From Tillus elongatus (lineage: Eukaryota > Arthropoda > Insecta > Coleoptera > Cleridae), in the NCBI GenBank assembly GCA_964006375.1, contig OZ023264.1:176176010-176240009 (forward strand): a stretch of 64,000 bases of DNA, read 5' to 3'. A program made the translations under genes and the position numbers. Of the stretch, positions 1 through 14,639 are shown one piece after another (the first letter of the stretch is position 1; each line of letters begins with the position of its first letter). Below the pieces are notes generated by a model. That model saw only the letters and a list, made by a program, of their open reading frames with translations. It ran no database searches and was not told the DNA's origin.

Positions 1-1062
<1,062 letters not shown>

Positions 1063-1659
1063 GACATCCGTCTTAAACTATGAAGATGGTGGTGATTGTA
1101 AATTATATTTATATGTGTTTCATAATATGCGTTTATTGTTGAAAGTGTAAAGCCATGACTTTTCGAAAAGTTTAACAAGTAGGGACACACATTACAACAT
1201 CAACAATTACAGCCGTCAGAAACGAAAACGGAAGACAGCCCAGAAGCAGCTAAGCGAATAATTCGAGTTGTTACGGTTGGGGAGAAGTAATAAAAGTTTT
1301 AATAGAGACTGACATTCTCATGAATATAATACAACATTTATGATATGAAAACAATGGGCCATGAATTGTGCTAAAACGGCTAAATTCTGAAAATAGCCAG
1401 ACACGACGTATGAATAAATAAGTTTTAGAAAGTATGTTTAAAAACGGTACAAAGGAAAAGGGATGTTAATTATTTTTTTAATGGAACGTATTTTATTATT
1501 TATATTAGAAATTCAAGTACATATGTTATGAATATAGTATAGTTCGTTTGATGTCATTTTTTTCTTTATATTTATAACTCTGGAAAAATCAAATGTGTCG
1601 TCGATAGAAAATCATAAATTTATCATAGCAGCCCAAAAATTCTTATAGATAATAAAAGT

Positions 1660-2245
1660 TCGGGACACAGCAAGTGCGTTATAGTAATGAATTTTGATAA
1701 GAATTGTACACTACTAGTAAGATATATTATTTAAACTAATTCTTTAAATTTAAATGGACCTTGGAGATTGGTTTTAGTGTCCCAGTTATCGATTATTTAA
1801 AAACATTTATTTTTTATATGGAGCTAAAAAATTAAAATTTGGCCTCAGATATAATATGTAAGTACTGCAAGTATGTCTAAAAAAATTGTCTTACAAATTT
1901 CATTAAAGTTAAAAAGTTAAAAAAAAAAGTATTATTCACAAAAGGAATGTACCTGTCAAATTATAAACATGGTAGGTCTTTTTGCTTATTATTTGCTTGG
2001 ATGGTTGAGTTTAGTCAACCCGGCCAAACAATAAACAACAAAAAAGGTTTTTTAAAACAAATCTGTAGTTATCTGCGAGGCTCATTATGTTATTTTTCTT
2101 TAATTTAGTATCCACGGAGCGTTTATATATGTGTTACTATGGTTTAAGATTGAAGATTCTAGCTTAATGGGAAATTTATTGAACTATGGGATTTAAAATA
2201 TTTTTACAAAAATTTTCTACCATAACATACTTGCTGCACCCAGAC
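1660..2245. repeat. Dispersed repeat bounded by the GACGCAGCAAGTGCG module in inverted orientation
   Basis: Starts with CGGGACACAGCAAGTGCG and ends near CATACTTGCTGCACCCAGAC, an inverted and diverged copy of the same module. The first ~370 bp resemble the reversed-tail portion of the repeat at 38395 (shared AAGAATTGTACACTA, and shared text around TTAGTCAACC). Non-coding. It is an old copy of a family seen at least ten times here. Confidence 0.55.
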
Positions 2246-2249
2246 TTTT

Positions 2250-3540
2250 CCCAACGCTTATTTGCGGTTGCTGTATCCATACTTGATAATATATCGCAGC
2301 TTAATATGAAAAACGGGCAAACGAGGCAACCTTAAAATCATTTTTGGAAAAAAAAATAGATAAGAATTTAAACATAAATTGAAAATCTTGGTTAGCTGCT
2401 TCGTCGCGGGGGTGCTCCTTCCCCTTCTTCATGCCTACAATCACGTAAACAAGAACAATGTAACTAATAAAAATTCCTTTGGAGGAACCCCAAGAAAGTT
2501 ACAGGACCTGCGGTGAATAAGAGGTTCAGCGCGCGGTAAACAGGATTTTAAGGAGGTATAGCCACAGCATAATATTGATTATGCTGTGGTATAGCTGCAA
2601 AATGGGATGAAGGCAGCTTAAAGAATTCCAACTAAGCTGTATTATTCGCACTTTCCGCTCACACTTACTTTTTATATTCTTCTCGGCTCAGCACCCCTGT
2701 TCACCCTTGTTCCCGTAACTTTCTTGTGGGCTGTTTGCAAGAAATTATTCTTGTGGTTTGGGCATCCAGAAGGGGTTCTCAGCATATTTCTGAAAATATT
2801 TTTCTAAACACCTCCCATGTGCTTATCTGCAAATTTACCGAGAATTTAATTTTTATTTACAAACGGAATGCATCTATAAAATTATAGGTGGAAGGTAACT
2901 CTTTTTCCATATTAAACGGTTTAATGATCGGTTTCAACTCAATCGAACCAGCTTCTGCAAACAAACTATCAAAAGAGGTTTTTAAACAAATTTGTAATTA
3001 TCTGTAAAGCTCATTGTGTTGTTTCTTAAATTTAGTATCCACGCTGCTTTTATGTGGGTTTAAGTATGTATCAAAACTGAAGATTCTAGTTTAATTGGAA
3101 ATTGGGTTATCATAATTTGAAACACTTAGACTCTTTTCAACACTTATTTTCTATTCCTGTATCTATCCTTTTTGAAAATGAAATAAATATAAACAATACA
3201 ACATTTTGGAATTAAAATTTTAATAATTTAACCTAAACATCTGTTTATATAATTTTAACGAGGGATGTATATACTTTGTAGTACCTACCTAGATATCATA
3301 AGTACTTGCTGTATTAGTTTGAGGTAGGTATATTTCTTCTTAAAATAATTTTTGTTTCAGTTTCGTAATACCTACCAGTGAACTCTGTACAGAGTTCACT
3401 ACGTAATACATACAACATTTTAAATACCGTGAACGTGAAGAATGGGAAGCCTAATATTTTTACATAATGAAACGTCGTTCTTCTAATTGCTTTTAAACAA
3501 ATTGAATCACTTTCATTAAATTTTTTATTTATTAGTATAC
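2250..3540. other. No gene recognised; AT-rich unique or old repeat sequence
   Basis: AT-rich with no convincing ORF. Two stretches (about 2040-2110 and 2985-3050) resemble each other (CAAATCTGTAGTTATCTGCG versus CAAATTTGTAATTATCTGTA), suggesting an old duplication. Confidence 0.5.
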
Positions 3541-3544
3541 ATTC

Positions 3545-4110
3545 GCATTCTAAAATTTAACGCTTTTGGGCGCAATCTTTATCCCGGTATTACGAAAGGA
3601 ATGGGCCAAGGCTGACATTTTACAATTTGGTTGTACCTAGTCACAGCTTTATCTATAAAATTTTGTATAAATTAGAGTGGTGTCGTGACAACATACTACC
3701 TGGTCCTGCACCGTGTTGGCGTCCCTGTCGTATCTGTCACAATGTTGTCCAGTCTGGCATGTTGCAATAACATCTATTGTTTAGACTTTTGTCTACGATT
3801 TATTTAAATAGCATAGTGGTACAGATAACGATATTTGTCTTTGTCCAACATTGTATATATTGCATTACAGAATCTGAAGTGATGTCGGGGATTATTTTAT
3901 TATTAATTTCGAATAACTTTATTTGCCTTTGATCAAACGACTTGAAAATTGGTATACAACCACGTCTATCTATTTTCTTTTGAGTTGTAAATTTTCGTTT
4001 CAATTACTTAGACAATTTGAGAGATATTGTATTTTTTAAAATATTTTTTTTATTTTTTATTAAGAAAAATTGACCGTTAAGATTTGATGAACGAACTCTT
4101 CAAATCCATT
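3545..4110 (+). repeat. Dispersed repeat W, copy 1
   Basis: Matches 54640-55200 in the same orientation over roughly 550 bp. Shared blocks include CATACTACCTGGT, ATTGCATTACA and GATGATTTGAC-like segments, and both end with AAGAAAAATT followed by a GACGAACGAACTC-type motif. No ORF of note. Class unknown. Confidence 0.75.
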
Positions 4111-4199
4111 AGCAAAATAAGTGCAATTCCCAAATTTTGTCCAAATCAATGAAGTATTTTTTGAGTTATCGGTTATATATATTGTTAAAAATACTGGTT

Positions 4200-4440
4200 C
4201 TCGGGATGAGCTGCGTACAGAACTTATCAAAGCTCGACGTTTCGGCCCCTGTTTTGGAGCCATTTTCCTGACGTCAAGAATTCCAAAACAACAACTGCAG
4301 TCTACAACTTCTAAACCAGAATTATCCGCGAAACTATTAAAATCCAAGAATTGTTTAAACAAGAGAGATTAAAGTCTTCGACTTGCGAATATTTGTATAC
4401 CTATTACATCCTGATTACAAACACGTAAGGTGACCAATAA
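4200..4440. mobile_element. Penelope-like element fragments: hammerhead-like module (-) next to 3' coding remnant (+)
   Basis: On the minus strand, 4213-4275 reads ATGGCTCCAAAACAGGGGCC then GAAACGTCGAGC, the same module found at 32940 and 57060. On the plus strand, 4280-4400 resembles the end of the Penelope reading frame at 32200-32330 (a KTTA...YNF-type segment, then CLNKRD). The two pieces lie in opposite orientation, so this is a rearranged fragment. The core before the hairpin is degenerate (AGGAAAA). Confidence 0.55.
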
Positions 4441-4977
4441 ACCAAAATAGAGTTTTACTCCTCTTCAACTTGACCCAACAAACATTGTTAATTTATTTAA
4501 CGCCGTTATTAAAGTAGCTGACATAATAAACTTTACCGACGAGACTAATGACACTGATAACGAGTCAGATAGAAGCAACACTACTAATAAGAGAAGGCAG
4601 CCGAGCGGCGGTCATATCTCTCTTATATCTATGGTTGATCAAACACAAGACCTTAGAGACGACCTCCAAGGTTTTTTCAAATCGAAGACCATGTATGTTG
4701 CTCTAGGCATCGAGACCATTTAAAGTGACTTATGGTGTATAGATTAAGCGTCTAGCATTTCTTAGTTTTTTTTTACCTAATGTTTTTTTGTAAAATGAGC
4801 TTTTATTGTCTTTTTGCATCATTTTTCAGTTTTATCAATATTTGCTGAATTCGCTTAAATTCCTGTATAAATTTTATTGTCGTGTCAAAACACACATGAA
4901 TCACCGTGTTTGTATTTTGCTTCCATTTAAAACAATAAGTACACTTGGAGAACCCAAATCACCACAACACATATTTC

Positions 4978-5030
4978 AGAGACCTTACGATCGTTTCGTT
5001 GACCATGTCAACATCTTCAGAGGAAGAAAA
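4978..5030 (-). ncRNA. Hammerhead-ribozyme-like motif, best-preserved copy
   Basis: Read on the minus strand: CTGAAGA (5020-5014) fits the CUGANGA core. It is followed by one T, a perfect 6-bp hairpin GTTGAC-ATG-GTCAAC, then GAAAC. Stem III is a minimal ACGA/TCGT pairing, followed by A as the candidate cleavage base. The sequence after it (AGG) pairs with CCT just before the core, giving the start of stem I. One unpaired T before stem II departs from the textbook form. Hammerheads are known in Penelope-like terminal repeats; activity here is inferred. Confidence 0.55.
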
Positions 5031-6337
5031 ATTCTAAAATTAAACTACTAGGTACAGTGTATTTATATCGCGTCTAGGTAAACGAACTAGTCCAAAGTAA
5101 AATTGTCGTCGAAGACCCATCGTTTGTTTATTGTGTAGTGAAACTACGAGGTCGAAGAACTGCTTTAATATTCTGGTCGACAAATTTATGAGCCCTTATC
5201 TAATGTAAGGATAATAGGCTAAAAAGGAAAGGTACCGAGTTATTTAAGGAATCTCCAGGTGCCCTTTCGATCTAGAAATGTACTATTTGGGTATTGGAGC
5301 AAGCCGACAAGCACATCTGGCGAGACAAACACCATAACCTCCGCTCATCTTTTTTATATAGAAAACTAAACCCGGGTGTTTGGCTCACAATGTTAACTCT
5401 AACAAAGAATAAATAATTCAACTAAAATACTACATAAAAACTATATTTATATTGATTTTAATTCTTCGTAAACAGTATTTATATTGACTTCATAGATACA
5501 AAGAAAACGAAAGGGTCTCTAAGTCGAGACAAGCGTAGAGATTAGTATATGTATAGACCGGCCGAGTTATTGACAGTAATTTATTAGTCTAACAAAGAAA
5601 ATTTGAAACTTGTCAAAAATGTTAAACATCAAACTATGCTTGATCCATTAGAAAGTGTTTTTATATCAAGGGCGATTAAGAACAAAACTTCATTGAATCG
5701 TACGGCACCTTTAATTTCAAGCTCTTTATTTTCACTTTGCATTTGACCACTTAAAGACTCCTAGTTTGTCTGGTAGAATAATAAATTACTGTCAATACCT
5801 CTGCCGGTCTATACATATACTAATCTCTACGCTTGTCTCGACTTAAAAACCCTTTCGTTTTCTTTGTATCTATGAAGTGAATATAAATACTGTTTACGAA
5901 GAATTAAAATCAATATAAATATAGTTGTTATGTGGTATTTTAGTCGAATTATTTATCCTTTGTTACAGTTAACATTGTGAGCGAAACACCCGGGTTTAGT
6001 TTTCTATATAAAAAAGATGTGCGGAGGTTATGGTGTTTGTCTCGCCAGATGTGCTTGTCAGCTTGCTCCAATATCCACATAGTAAATTTGTAGATCGAAA
6101 GGTAACGTGCATATTCCTTAAATAACTCGGTACCTTTCTTTTTAAGCCTATTATCCTTATATTAGATAAGGGATTATAAATTTGTCGACCAGAAGATTAA
6201 AGCAGTTCTTCGACCTCGTAGTTTCACTACACAATAAACAAACGATGGGTCTTCGACGACAATTTTACTTTGGACTAGTCCATTTACCTAGACGCGATAT
6301 AAATACACTGTAGCTAGTAGTTTAATTTTAGAATATT

Positions 6338-6395
6338 TCTTCCTCTGAAGATGTTGACATGGTCAAATAAACGATCGTAAGTTCTCTGAAATATA
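6338..6395 (+). ncRNA. Degenerate mirror copy of the hammerhead-like motif
   Basis: Same layout as the copy at 4978-5030 with CTGAAGA at 6345-6351, but the 3' side of stem II reads GTCAAA and the GAAA box has become TAAA. A conserved core guanosine is therefore lost and the motif is probably inactive. Confidence 0.45.
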
Positions 6396-6554
6396 TGTTG
6401 TGGTGATTTGGGTACTCCAAGTGTACTTATTAGTGCTCATCACAGGTTCTAGTTTTCACATAGTTCATTTAAAACAGTTTAAATAATCAGTGGAAAACAT
6501 ATTTTCAGTCTAACATACGATCCAGATTGTAACTGTTATAATTGTTATTTTCAG

Positions 6555-6706
6555 TAAAACCCCAAACAGTAAATATCCTGACGAAAGAGCGCCAAGTATC
6601 GGCAGAGAAACGTTACGAGGTGGAGTGTCGGACGTCTGGGTCCCGACCTGAGGCCGTCATCACGTGGTGGAAGGGCAGCAGGCCTGTCAAAAGATTGGCA
6701 AAAAAC
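6555..6706 (+). CDS. Exon A of a Sidestep-like Ig-superfamily protein (first half of an Ig domain)
   Basis: A 152-nt exon: acceptor TTATTTTCAG ends at 6554 and donor GTGAGT starts at 6707. Phase is 1 in and 0 out. It encodes about 50 residues, with RYEVECRTSGSRPEAVITWW followed by KGSRPVKRLAKN. The cysteine of VEC and the tryptophan of ITWW are the B-strand Cys and C-strand Trp of an Ig fold, and the GSRP...ITWW context is characteristic of the arthropod Sidestep family, neuronal/muscle surface receptors that bind Beaten-path proteins. The frame continues into the intron, but the consensus donor and the exact phase match with 55413-55557 support splicing here. Family name is from motif memory; the Ig call is firmer. 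Confidence 0.75.
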
Positions 6707-7426
6707 GTGAGTAGATTTATTCTTAATTTTCCCCTTATCTACGGTATCTGTTTCAATTATCAGCCCGTCGTCTCTCCAGAAAGAGGAGATATTAATTGTC
6801 AAGCCATTATTGGAACAAATATCGATCTCTCAACTCAATTACCACCACAATTAAGGTAATGTATTATTCGCTGTGTGGTGGAGATCAAGTCTCTAATCAA
6901 CCGACTTAATTAGAAATTATATTTAGCGGATCTGACAGTTAATAGATGAAGGAGGGGTGATTGACGTTTACATTTTTAATTATTTATCTTGCTATCACTG
7001 TTATACTTTCCGGTGTCAGAATAAAACCAGCGACGCTACGTGACAAAAATAACCCGTTTGTACGTCATTTTACTAAGATAGTGTTGTTTTAAGCATCTGT
7101 TAGTATTACTATTTTTTGCTAAAGGAGAAGGATAATTGTCATTTTAGTTTTTATAAAAATGTGTGTACAGCGTGACCAGTTGCTCAAGTCCGGTTTAAAT
7201 ATCAGGAAACCTGCTCACTTTACTGCCAGTGGGGGTATGAGGAGGGGTGCCAGGAAGAGTATTCTATACAAAAGTAGCGTTGTCTGTTTAAAACGACGCT
7301 GAGCGTCACAACGCCTTTTATAATGCTTTTTTTTTCTCGATTGATTTGCTAGAAGTACACATTATACATTTAGTGCATTATACAAGCACAAGTATTATAT
7401 AAATAATATAAATAATGATAATAATA

Positions 7427-9962
<2,536 letters not shown>

Positions 9963-10019
<57 letters not shown>
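9963..10019. repeat. (AAT)n microsatellite on the 3' side of the LINE
   Basis: About 18 AAT units directly after the LINE 3' end, matching the repeat at its 5' boundary. Confidence 0.95.
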
Positions 10020-10049
10020 TTAAAGGAACATATTTAAGAGTTCTGGCAA

Positions 10050-10640
10050 AGCGAGCTAGCCACAACAGCCTACTGCAATATTGGTGCCAACTGGTGTAAC
10101 GATGCAGTTTTTACGTGGAATTATTACTGGTTTAAAACACTTAGAAAACCCTTAAGCATAATAAGTAATATCGAAAACCCTATCTACATTAAATATTTCA
10201 AGTTTTGGTTTCAAAATAATGTTGATGAAAATTCTTTAAAAAATTCTGTATCGTAAGAAGCGTACTGAACTCTCTATAATATACGTCGAAATCAAAATAT
10301 TGAAAATCGTCGCATTTTATTGGGAAAACGAACCATCTCCGTTGGCCCGAAATTCTAGGTAAAAGCTGACGTAATTATGATGAAATCTAGAAAATCGGTT
10401 ATTAAATGTGAACGGACGAGTCCATTATTGTGGAGGGGTGTGTACAAGACGTCGGTGAGTTTGCCAGAGATTGAGGCTCTCGTTTTATCTCATTCAATGA
10501 ATGAAGGCGAGAAAGAGCTCGCACATAGCCGCCAACGCTCAGGAATTGAAAATTTTCGTGCAGGTGTTAGGCGCAGCAGAACGCTCTCTACCTCGAGGAG
10601 TCTGTCATTGTCGCCCATGGCGTAAGCACGTTAACTTTAG
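10050..10640 (+). repeat. Dispersed repeat X, copy 1
   Basis: Resembles 35800-36430 (+) and 52985-53470 (-). Shared stretches include GTAACGATKCAGTT, TATTACTGGTTTAAAA, TCTCGTTTTATCTCATTC and a GCTCGCRCATAGCC-like block. No convincing coding frame. Class unknown. Confidence 0.65.
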
Positions 10641-12225
10641 GTGTCTCTCGAATTGTCTTATAAACGGAGTTGTTACCTATACTACCTTCTAAGAATACTC
10701 AGTGGTTATTTGAAGTGTTTTAGTAATTTTCGAGTTTGAATAAACATCGTATTTAGCATAAAAACGGGAGTTAAGCTGTAACTCTTTGTCTCAACCTGTT
10801 GATTTGCTACTTTAAAAAGAATTCCGGGTTATTGCCGAAGTTTAAGTCAATTGACAGTGAAATTCGCCAGGACAAATTCAACGTTTTAATTATAAATCGC
10901 GAAGTTTCCACCAAGCGACTTCAGAATATTAACCTGTTTGTCAAAGGGTTTTGTACGCGTGACAATAAATCCACCGGCCTAGTAACCATTAATGGGAACC
11001 ATCGCTGTTTTTCCCAGCTTCCTTTCTCTTGTTGGAGTCACTGAGACTTGTGTCAGCTACTAATATTTGATTCAATTTGGAGGTCATCCCCATAAAGTAA
11101 CCAGGTAATTCAAGGCAGAAGATTCGGTGAGTCAATAGAATTTTTTCTCTGAACTAGCAAACTTGGTCTGATGTACTCATCTGGCAGCTGAACTTTCATA
11201 GTCTCAACTTTCAAAGACACTCAAGTTTAGATTTTTGAGCAATGTCAGGGAGTTGCTATTAGAATAATTGAACTTCCTATTTTAATCTCTGAAATTTCAT
11301 CAGTTAGTTTTGTTTGTGAATTTAAACAGTAGTTTTTGAAATTGTAATCAGTAAATCTTGTCTGTAAAAATATCGAACCTGTACCTGTTTTTCAATAATT
11401 AGTATAAAGTTTTGACAGGAGTATACACGTATACATAATATTTCTTTTAAATTGAGCTTCACTCGAGAAATTGGCCAGGATTTGAGTAAAAGATTAACAG
11501 TATTGATTGACAAACGTCAAATAATTTACATATTAGTTTGTTTACTTTTGCGCTGCAACACACAGCATCTGATCTTTTAACATATATCAATATAAGTGCT
11601 TAGATTTCTTTAGTAATAAACAAACCACATTTGCCTCACTATTTTGTCATATGCATGTAAATCGATAATTTCTTGTTATCGAAATTCTTGCTATTCATTT
11701 GATTTCTATTTGTGTACAATTAATGTTCATTTTGAGAGTTACCAACAATTTAATTTTATTTTTGTTCACCATTTAAAATTTAATTCATCTTAATAAATTT
11801 AATATTTTGTTACATTAAGATGTCTGTCTAATTGAAAATTAATTCCTCTTTATACCCTTTTGATCTTCCGTGACGACACTTATAAGAACTCTTGATCTCG
11901 ATTTCCTAGATATCGAAAATAAACTTTTAGAAAAATCATCATAACAAGGCACTAATTTGGAGCGCTGATAAATATGCGACTTCAGGCAGTGCAACAACAC
12001 AACAATAGCGTAAGTAGTAAACAATAATAAGATCTTCAAACCTTATAAAGCATTTCTAATTCTGCTAATTATAAATCTGCTAGATAGAAACTTTTTAGGG
12101 TAGGACTTATAGGAAATAGTGACCTTACTACTGACCAGATTTGGGTTCACTTGAGGTCCCTCGTACACTACTACTGCTTGCCTATTACCGAGTAATAAAT
12201 TATTCTATTTAAGGGAGGTTAGACT
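10641..12225. other. No gene recognised
   Basis: AT-rich intronic sequence with only short frames. I see no transposon ends or motifs here. Confidence 0.5.
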
Positions 12226-12571
12226 GGGTTAACAAAGAACACCGAGCTTGTCAGAGTTATGAACAAATGCATCATGAGCCGTTTACCACAGATGAAGTCT
12301 CTGATGTTATTAAAGGGTTTCATAATTGGAAGGTACTCGGGCCTGATGGCGTCCAAAACCTTTAGTTGAAAAAATTTGGGTGTACACATCTATTGGCGGT
12401 GTTAATAAATGATGTTACACTTGACCCAAAAAAGATGCCATTGTTTTTCACACAAGGAGACAAGTATCTTCTGCGAAAGGACCAGCATTGTTCTGCAGAC
12501 CCCGGCAGATACCGACCAATAACTTGTCTTCCAACCCTATACAAGTTTATCACATCTTTCACAGCCTAAAT
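12226..12571 (+). pseudogene. 5' part of a decayed R4/Dong-like LINE
   Basis: Translates in broken frames to segments parallel to the intact LINE at 7.6 kb: TTDEVSDVI, FHNWKVLGPDGVQNL followed by a stop, then PGRYRPITCLPTLYKFITSF. The last block equals RPITCLPTIYKLLTS of the intact copy. The homology stops at the left edge of the 10.55-kb element and resumes at 23137, so this is one LINE copy split by insertion. Confidence 0.75.
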
Positions 12572-12607
12572 GCCAGCAGTAGGTAATGCGTCGCTTTGGG
12601 CAGACAG

Positions 12608-12897
12608 TGACGTCACAGGAAGTGACGTCACTGGCGCCGGCGCCACGCCCTGGCGCCTACCCTGGCGCCGGCGCCACGCCCTGGCGCCGGCGCCTAGCCA
12701 CGCCCTGGCGCCTGCCCCGGCGCCAGCCCCGGCGCCGGCGCCTAGCCACGCCCCGGCCCTGGCGCCACGCCCGGCGCCTGCCCCGGCCCCGGCGCCAGCC
12801 CCGGCGCCGGCGCCCAGCCACGCCCTGGGCCAGACAGTCACATCCGTGTTATTCTGCATTCTATTGACCTGTCTAGGAAACTTTGACAGTGACGTCA
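12608..12897. promoter_or_regulatory. Three TGACGTCA (CRE) palindromes near the left terminus
   Basis: Perfect TGACGTCA octamers lie at 12608, 12623 and 12890. The first two flank an ETS-like AGGAAGTG. Mirror copies are at 23093, 23078 and 22786. CREB/ATF proteins bind this octamer in animals; a promoter role in the element is inferred from position only. Confidence 0.45.
12629..12826. repeat. GGCGCC-rich GC block (left arm)
   Basis: About 200 bp made almost wholly of GGCGCC, CGCCGGCGCC and GCCACGCCC units, in sharp contrast to the AT-rich surroundings. Long Ala/Pro or Gly/Ala frames through it are composition artefacts. Tandem GGCGCC units differ in number between arms. Confidence 0.95.
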
Positions 12898-12984
12898 CAC
12901 GACTTGGGCCAGACAGTCACATGCAAACATTCCAAAGTGTCTAACCTATTACTTTAAATTATTATATTTTGAAAAAAACCATTT

Positions 12985-13057
12985 GGAGCAGGTGAGTTTC
13001 GAACCCCGGGCACTCAGATGGGAGGCAACGATGCTACCCATTAGGCTAAGCAGACGC
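12985..13057 (-). tRNA. tRNA-Gly(CCC)-like sequence, degenerate (left arm)
   Basis: On the minus strand it has an A-box-like TTAGCCTAATGGGTAGCAT, a TGCCTCCCATC segment like a glycine CCC anticodon loop, and a B box GGGTTCGAAACTC. Acceptor and anticodon stems do not pair well, so it is a tRNA-derived or pseudo-tRNA sequence. The internal pol III boxes may still be functional. Confidence 0.45.
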
Positions 13058-13212
13058 TTGTTAATTTATTGTTTTAGGCTAGTATATATATATATACGAC
13101 TTTTAATTACAAACAAACCATACATGTAACATAATTAAAGTTTATTATTAGACAAATGGATGATTTACAAAATAATAATTAATATTAGAGGCGGAACCAA
13201 AACGGAGGAACC

Positions 13213-13297
13213 AAAATGGCGGAAAATGGCGGAATGAAAGATGGCGGTCTAACCTGTGATACATTAAGCTGACATCCCTGACATTATAAAATGGCGG
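13213..13297 (+). promoter_or_regulatory. Cluster of four YY1-like ATGGCGG motifs
   Basis: AAAATGGCGG at 13213, 13223 and 13288, and AAGATGGCGG at 13238, all in one orientation. AANATGGCGG is the recognition sequence of YY1/Pho. The mirror cluster lies at about 22388-22472. Clustering is seen in the sequence; binding is inferred. Confidence 0.45.
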
Positions 13298-13545
13298 CTT
13301 TCGTTCTTAAAGATGGTGCGCTGATGAAGATGGTTGAAGACTCCATTATTTAAAGTTACGTCACCCCAACCTTTAGAGCCGACAAATGAGAGTGTAGACA
13401 TAAGACATAATAATTAATATGTTTAATATTAGACAGACTAGAACGTCACAATTGTTATATGGGTAGGTTCTAAAAATAACACACAGAGGTCGCTGGCAAA
13501 ACAAAAGAAGGAAGTTCAGAAACAAAATAGACAACAGGTTCAACC

Positions 13546-14480
13546 GTGAGATGTACGATGGAACCAATACATGCACGGTGTTAAGGAGGCCAAATCAAAT
13601 TGGAATATACAATAAAATGGCCACTTCCGGTCTAAACTTTAAATCGTTATATCTTTTGAAGGACAAGTGATAGAAAGGAACTGACTTCAAAAATGTATGT
13701 TTCGTAACAAGGTCTACAAGAAAATGAGATAAAAAACTTTAAACCCTTATCGCGGAAGATCCGTGAGATGTACGATAGAACCAACACATGCACGGTGTTA
13801 AGGAGGCCAAATCAAAGTGGAATATACAATAAAATGGCCACTTCCGGTCTAAACTTTAAATCGTTATATCTTTTCAACGACAAGTGATAGAAATGAACCG
13901 ACTTCAAAAATATATCGTTTCATAACAAGCTCTACAAGAAACTGAGATAAAAAACTTTAAACCCTTATCGCGGAAGATCCGTGAGATGTACGATAGAACC
14001 AACACATGCACGGTGTTAAGGAGGCCAAATCAAATTGGAATATACAATAAAATGGCCACTTCCGGTCTAAACTTTAAATCGTTATATCTTTTCAACGGAA
14101 AGTGATAGAAATGAACCGACTTCAAAAATATATCGTTTCATAACAAGCTCTACAAGAAACTGAGATAAAAAACTTTAAACCCTTATCGCGGAAGATCCGT
14201 GAGATGTACGATAGAACCAACACATGCACGGTGTTAAGGAGGCCAAATCAAATTGGAATATACAATAAAATGGCCACTTCCGGTCTAAACTTTAAATCGT
14301 TATATCTTTTCAACGGAAAGTGATAGAAAGGAACCGACTTCAAAAATGTATGTTTCGTAACAAGGTCTACAAGAAACTGAGATAAAAAACTTCAAACCCT
14401 TATCTCGGAAGATCGGCGAGATGTACGATAGAACCAACACATGCACGGTGTTCAGCAAGTCAAACTCTATTAACATATCC
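13546..14480 (+). repeat. 217-bp tandem repeats, ~4.3 units (left arm)
   Basis: Units start at GTGAGATGTACG (13546, 13763, 13981, 14199, and a diverged 14416). Each holds AAAATGGCCACTTCCGGTCT, a juxtaposed YY1-like and ETS-like motif, plus a conserved AACACATGCACGGTGTT. Short frames here are by-products. Confidence 0.93.
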
Positions 14481-14639
14481 AATAAAAATGTTACTTCCGG
14501 TAGACACTTCCGGTATAGCTATTCTTAGAGCTACATACATGTGTGACACCTCAAAATAATCGTCTTGTTGAACAGAAGAAAGAAATATAGTTTTTAAGGA
14601 AATCAAAACAAGTTGTGTTAACATCTAAAAACAACACAC

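Larger units (their letters stand above)
4938..6437. mobile_element. Large inverted repeat (~650-bp arms) of Penelope-like terminal sequence
   Basis: The left arm (about 4938-5595) and right arm (about 5783-6437) are inverted copies with scattered substitutions and small indels. Shared landmarks are AAGTACACTTGGAG at the outer ends, GATATAAATACA, CATCGTTTGTTTATTGTG, CCCGGGTGTTT and GTATAGACCGGC near the centre. The ~190-bp spacer is AT-rich with no ORF. Both outer ends carry hammerhead-like cores, as known for the terminal repeats (pLTRs) of Penelope-like elements, where inverted and partial copies are common. The right arm ends about 117 bp before exon A. Confidence 0.7.

Noticed and set aside
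6542..6859. Reading the whole 105-codon frame as one exon
   Set aside because: A consensus donor at 6707 and the matching second half of the Ig domain at 55413 fit far better; the remaining codons do not look like an Ig fold.
12566..12944. Ala/Pro-rich and Gly/Ala-rich frames of up to 127 codons in the GC block
   Set aside because: Composition artefact of GGCGCC repeats; all frames are open on both strands.
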